Assembly: GCF_029227915.1 (NCBI RefSeq)
Contig: NC_079875.1
Coordinates: 16,423,001-16,487,000, forward strand
Length of the DNA: 64,000 bases
Direction: 5' to 3'
From: Hydractinia symbiolongicarpus
Lineage: Eukaryota > Cnidaria > Hydrozoa > Anthoathecata > Hydractiniidae
Part shown: piece by piece, positions 60,167-64,000 of the stretch
How the letters are laid out: every line of letters begins with the position of its first letter
How positions within the stretch are numbered: position 1 is the stretch's first letter
Made by a program: the position numbers and the translations under genes
The notes under the pieces: model-generated
The model's database searches: none
What the model was told of the DNA's origin: nothing
Seen by the model: only the letters and a program-made list of their open reading frames with translations

Positions 60167-61723
60167 ATGAAGATTGCCATTGAAGGGTGTGCGCACGGCG
60201 AATTGAACAAGATCTACGAAAGTGTCCATTACATCGAGAAGCGTGAAGGCATAAAAATCGATCTCTTAATCTGCTGCGGTGACTTCCAATCTGTTCGCAA
60301 TCATGAAGATATGATCAGCATGGCGGTCCCACCCAAGTACAGGGAGATGAAAGATTTCCCAGATTACTACACTGGCAAGCGAAAAGCCCCTGTGTTAACC
60401 CTGTTCATTGGTGGTAACCACGAAGCCGCCCGATATTTATGGGAACTCCCATACGGCGGGTGGGTGGCAGAAAATATATTTTACTTAGGCTTTGCTGGGG
60501 TTGTAAATTTTGCAGGGCTAAGAATTGGAGGTTTATCTGGCATCTTTAAACATAAGGATTTCTATAAAGGCCACTTCGAAATACCGCCTTTTAGCGAAGA
60601 CACTAAACGCTCCTTCTATCACGTTCGAAGTTCTGATGTTGCTAAGCTTAAGTTGTTAGTCGATGATCCCTTTGATATATTTCTTAGTCATGATTGGCCT
60701 AAAAGAATATATCACTATGGCGATAGTGAACAGTTGATTAGGTTCAAACCTTTTTTGAAAGACGAAATCAATAGTAATTCTTTAGGTAGCGAAGCTGCTG
60801 AGGAATTGCTGAAGTCGTTGAAGCCCACCTATTGGTTCTCTGGACACATGCATGCGAAATTCTCTGCTATTGTGGAGCATTCAACTGGAGGAAGAACAAA
60901 ATTTTTGGCCTTGGATAAATGCTTGCCGAGGCGAAATTTCCTGCAGATAATTGACGTTGATCAAACTCAACAGGAAGAAATTCCTAGTCTACGCTACGAT
61001 AAACAATGGGTGTGTGTGTTGCGCGCCACCAAAGACATTTTTAGCAAATCCAACAAACAAACTTTTTTAACGGAACTTTCTGAAGATTATAAACCCAATA
61101 GCACGAGTATTGCTGAAGTTGAAGAACTCTGCGATGGAGACTTCTCCATTTTACCATTTTCGAGGTCTGTCGACGGACGGAATGAACAAACTTCATTGTT
61201 TTGTGAACGATTTCAACTTTATAATCCGTGTTCCACAGAAAGTGCTATTGTAAACAATGCTAGTGGTAGCAGCCGTTTTGCTTCGACTAATCAGCGTAGA
61301 CTTAGTTTGCCGAAGCCAGTTAATTTCGAGGAAAGTAAACCGAAACTACAAAGCACCTTAGATGACGAAGATGATTTTAGCGAACTTACAAATCCGAACA
61401 TATCGTCGAATCCCGACGAAATTAACATCAGCGGCGACGAAACTTCAAGCAGTGACAGTGGCGTAACCAATGACGACAACAACGATTGTGACATGACGAA
61501 GGCGTCTTTCATTGAAACGCCGTATAAAACGACGGATGATTCAACTTCGGTGGATTGCAAAGAAAGCGGAATAGCGGATGTTTCTTCGGGTGAAGGGTGC
61601 AGTGAAAGCACTTGTGGTACAGATGATAAAGACAGCTGTGGAGAAACTCCAATCCCGAAAAAAAAGTTTAAATTAGTCCGTCGAAATCAGGAGATCTATA
61701 CCCCCTCTGATGGTATGGAGTAG
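60167..61723 (+). CDS. DBR1: RNA lariat debranching enzyme DBR1
   Basis: DBR1 is the nuclear metallophosphoesterase that cuts the 2'-5' branch of intron lariats so they can be degraded. The frame gives 518 aa with the expected metal and active-site residues: C8 and H10 ([13 protein letters not shown]), D39 (CCGDF), N84-H85 (GGNHEA), H175 (LSHDWP) and H227/H229 (SGHMHAKF). It also has the DBR1-specific [15 protein letters not shown] and GGLSGIFK stretches. The C-terminal third is Ser/Asp/Glu-rich and ends with a basic KKKFKLVRR that may be a nuclear signal. I start at the Met matching the family's MxxAxxGC beginning. The open frame extends 24 codons further upstream, but a cttgtttag acceptor-like site 7 nt before this ATG suggests a 5' UTR intron. 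The coding part has no intron, which is unusual next to intron-rich neighbours. An AATAAA lies at about 62185. Confidence 0.96.
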   Translation: MKIAIEGCAHGELNKIYESVHYIEKREGIKIDLLICCGDFQSVRNHEDMISMAVPPKYREMKDFPDYYTGKRKAPVLTLFIGGNHEAARYLWELPYGGWVAENIFYLGFAGVVNFAGLRIGGLSGIFKHKDFYKGHFEIPPFSEDTKRSFYHVRSSDVAKLKLLVDDPFDIFLSHDWPKRIYHYGDSEQLIRFKPFLKDEINSNSLGSEAAEELLKSLKPTYWFSGHMHAKFSAIVEHSTGGRTKFLALDKCLPRRNFLQIIDVDQTQQEEIPSLRYDKQWVCVLRATKDIFSKSNKQTFLTELSEDYKPNSTSIAEVEELCDGDFSILPFSRSVDGRNEQTSLFCERFQLYNPCSTESAIVNNASGSSRFASTNQRRLSLPKPVNFEESKPKLQSTLDDEDDFSELTNPNISSNPDEINISGDETSSSDSGVTNDDNNDCDMTKASFIETPYKTTDDSTSVDCKESGIADVSSGEGCSESTCGTDDKDSCGETPIPKKKFKLVRRNQEIYTPSDGME

Positions 61724-64000
61724 CCAACAACTCAACGCTATGTATTGATTAAAACAGCCTCGAATAGCCACTAATTTTAACAAGTTTTCTTATCCGTTTT
61801 CCGAGAAAGATAGAAATGTCTCTTGCTTGCGCGTAGCCGGGGAGAGAAAATTTATTTTCTCACGTCATATTGAACACACTCGGTCTACATCTTTTTGTTA
61901 CGTGCTAGTTAAACCATTTGGGCATGTACCTTGGCTTTCGTAAAGTTTATAATTTAGTATTGACGATATATCGATTGTTTAACAGCCAGTTTTATTCTTT
62001 TGTATTTTAACATAGATGTTTATAAGTTTTAACAATTTTTTACGCTTAACAAAATAATAGAGTTAATAATAGTAGTCTAGCTATATTTATTTCCACGGAT
62101 CCGCCAGTCCTTAAAGTTTCGCCCGTTGTACAAATCGCCTGAATCATTTTATCCTACAATTTTGTCCGCCTGTTAGCATGAAGTAATAAAACTGCGGAGT
62201 TCCGAAGTAAAGCTACAGCGTGACCATTTTGAACACACAGAATACGGCTATTATTATCACTACACCAACTTTAACGCCACTGCTTTCAAAATGGCTGTAT
62301 CTCTATTTCATATTTCTTCGTCTGTAAAAATCTGGTTCTGCGGGGTTTTGCCGGGATTTTCCGAGAAAGCTGCGCGCAACCATTTTGAATACACAGAATG
62401 CAGCTATTAACAGATTTCGTGAACCCGTAACTCAAAATAGCGAATCGGCTACCGTTTTAAACAAATTATAGGTATTAATTGCCGCCCTGTAATGGGCGAA
62501 TTTCAGGTTGATGGGCATGAAAAACATTTAAATGCTAAGCGAGGCCTTGCGTTTCGTGTTATGCTACCTGATTACATGTAAACAAAATATAGATTTTATT
62601 AAGCTCGTATTTGAAAAAATTCTAGTAATTCATGTAGGGGTATTTTATTTTGGTACTGTCTCGTGCAGTCACTTGAGTTTAATATTGTCGAAGGACACTG
62701 TCAACAGATGGTAAGAAAGCAGAGAAAATAGTTTGATCATTAAAATATCTATTCTCAGTCGAATTGTTGTTTTTAAATGTGCGAGCATTTTTTAGGTTGT
62801 ATGATAAAGGGGGAAATTTGGGCTGAAGAAACATTTGGCGACAATTGTTGAATTTGATAAAATTCTGCCAAATTAAATTCCCATCGAAATAAGTTTTATC
62901 CAAATTCACCAAATTTTAAATTGCTGCCAAAATGAATCTAAAAAACTTATTTATTTCATTTTACCGTCGTTTTTTAAAGGATTTTATAAGAGATGCTAAA
63001 ACCATACCGACCATAAAGTTATGTGGTCGGTTGAATTTAATATTCGCTTGATAATTACGTAATTAAGACAGTATAAGCTACATGCAGTTGTGGCTTTTTT
63101 ATTAACCTTTCGTCCAAATTTGACAATGGTATTTGATGATTGTCCATATCTTGATACTTTCAGCTTGATATTTGATTATCCATTTCTTTGACTTCCGCTA
63201 CAATTAGCTAGCTCTAATTCTTGTTTGGTTATCCTTGTTCTAGGTAGCCACAACCAAGCATAGATTACATTGTACATATGGTGGTTTTTAGCCTAGAAGG
63301 TTGATTAACAAGTACCTTAGTCCATGCTCACTGTCTCTGCAGCCACATAGCTAATACCTTTTTACCATCATCCAACTTTGATCTTTGTAAAAGTTAATAC
63401 CCGTAAGTTGTTCGTACTTGAAACGTTTTAATAAAGTTAATATACCACAGAGAGGACTAGCAGCACCATTTCATCACGCTATTCAAAAGGTAATAAAAAG
63501 CAAAGAAAAGAAAAAACAGAACGTTACACATTTCTGCCTTTTTCCGTATGACACAAATAATTCTTTGTGAGAAATTGACCGAGAAACTTGACCGGGCTAT
63601 CGAGTCAAACGAAAATAGAATAAAATTTGTCCCTACAAGCGCTTTACTTGTGCCCAGACTGCGCTGTATGAAAGTCGGTAATGTTTTTTAAATGTTTCTT
63701 ACCTTTTTTCGTTTCTGAACCTCGTGTTTCTTAAATGAAAAAAGATTATGCGGTTTTTTTCACAAACCATATAACCGGGGGAGGAAGCATTCCACCCCTT
63801 CCATACATTTGTTAGGCTTGAACATGCGTCATTAGCAAATAAGAGTTATTAAACAAAAAAACCGGCAATAAAATTGCTTCGCACTCTTCTTCCTCAAAGA
63901 CTCTTCTCATTACATGTCAGCTTCTCCGACGCTTCCGAGACAAGTACTCACTTGTAATAGACCCGTCACTTCCTGAATATCGATTCTTAGTATCCATTTA
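61724..64000. other. Downstream spacer with ACTAGT-family copies
   Basis: Contains the DBR1 3' region and the repeat at 62060-62420. No other gene, exon chain or RNA gene is recognised to the end of the window. Confidence 0.5.
62060..62420 (-). repeat. Dispersed 'ACTAGT'-type element, two diverged inverted copies
   Basis: Blocks atttatttccacggatccgc, cacacagaatacggctatta (about 62235) and cacagaatgcagctatta (about 62390) match the reverse orientation of the family seen at 33436. Two diverged copies lie head to tail. Confidence 0.45.

Noticed and set aside
1-64000. CRISPR arrays, bacterial operons or prophage
   Set aside because: Introns, poly(A) signals and animal domain families show a eukaryotic nuclear sequence; tandem repeats lack a spacer pattern.

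Overview
This is an AT-rich animal nuclear window. The genes are split by short GT-AG introns, carry AATAAA-type poly(A) signals, and lie among decayed retrotransposons, tRNA-derived SINE-like repeats and minisatellites. Several secreted proteins with ShKT domains on Thr-rich stalks, a PAN/EGF/FN2/LamG mosaic protein and Penelope-like/LINE relics together suggest a cnidarian, possibly a hydrozoan. That is an inference from gene content. The sequence does not name a species.

Layout. (1) 1-625: last two exons of a Thr-rich stalk + ShKT gene that enters from the left. (2) 1273-3218: complete paralog. (3) 7017-14855, minus strand: secreted PAN-EGF-FN2-LamG protein, from signal peptide to acidic C-terminal helix, with one exon junction unresolved. 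(4) 17004-21592 and (5) 27384-29807: two larger ShKT/Thr-rich genes. (6) 36467-38818: a short Thr-rich protein with a probable GPI signal. It shares its first two exons with gene 5 but has no ShKT domain. (7) 40818-42245: intronless 475-aa gene with degenerate ankyrin-like repeats and a C-terminal HAE...CxxC cytidine-deaminase-like domain. (8) 43842-45395, minus: secreted protein with a very acidic block followed by a Thr/Pro-rich stalk. (9) 48.4-59.4 kb: repeat-rich zone with a SINE, a LINE 3' end, a PHD-finger fragment with 39-bp repeats, a decayed minus-strand LINE and a Penelope-like relic between 48-bp inverted repeats. (10) 60167-61723: intronless, intact DBR1 (RNA lariat debranching enzyme).

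How the genes fit together. Five plus-strand genes (1-6 above without the minus-strand gene) form a dispersed tandem family. They are built from phase-1 exons: a signal-peptide start exon of 31 or 46 nt, a 24-27 nt mini-exon, ShKT exons, a Thr-rich exon and a terminal double-ShKT exon. Matching intron phases explain how exons could be gained or lost, and the GPI-stalk gene looks like a member without ShKT exons. The products are probably secreted or cell-surface mucin-like proteins. The minus-strand mosaic and acidic genes also encode secreted products, so the first 45 kb is largely a secretome neighbourhood. The deaminase-like gene and DBR1 are predicted intracellular and unrelated to it.

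All splice sites were read by eye from GT/AG, reading-frame phase and domain continuity. No transcripts or database searches were available.
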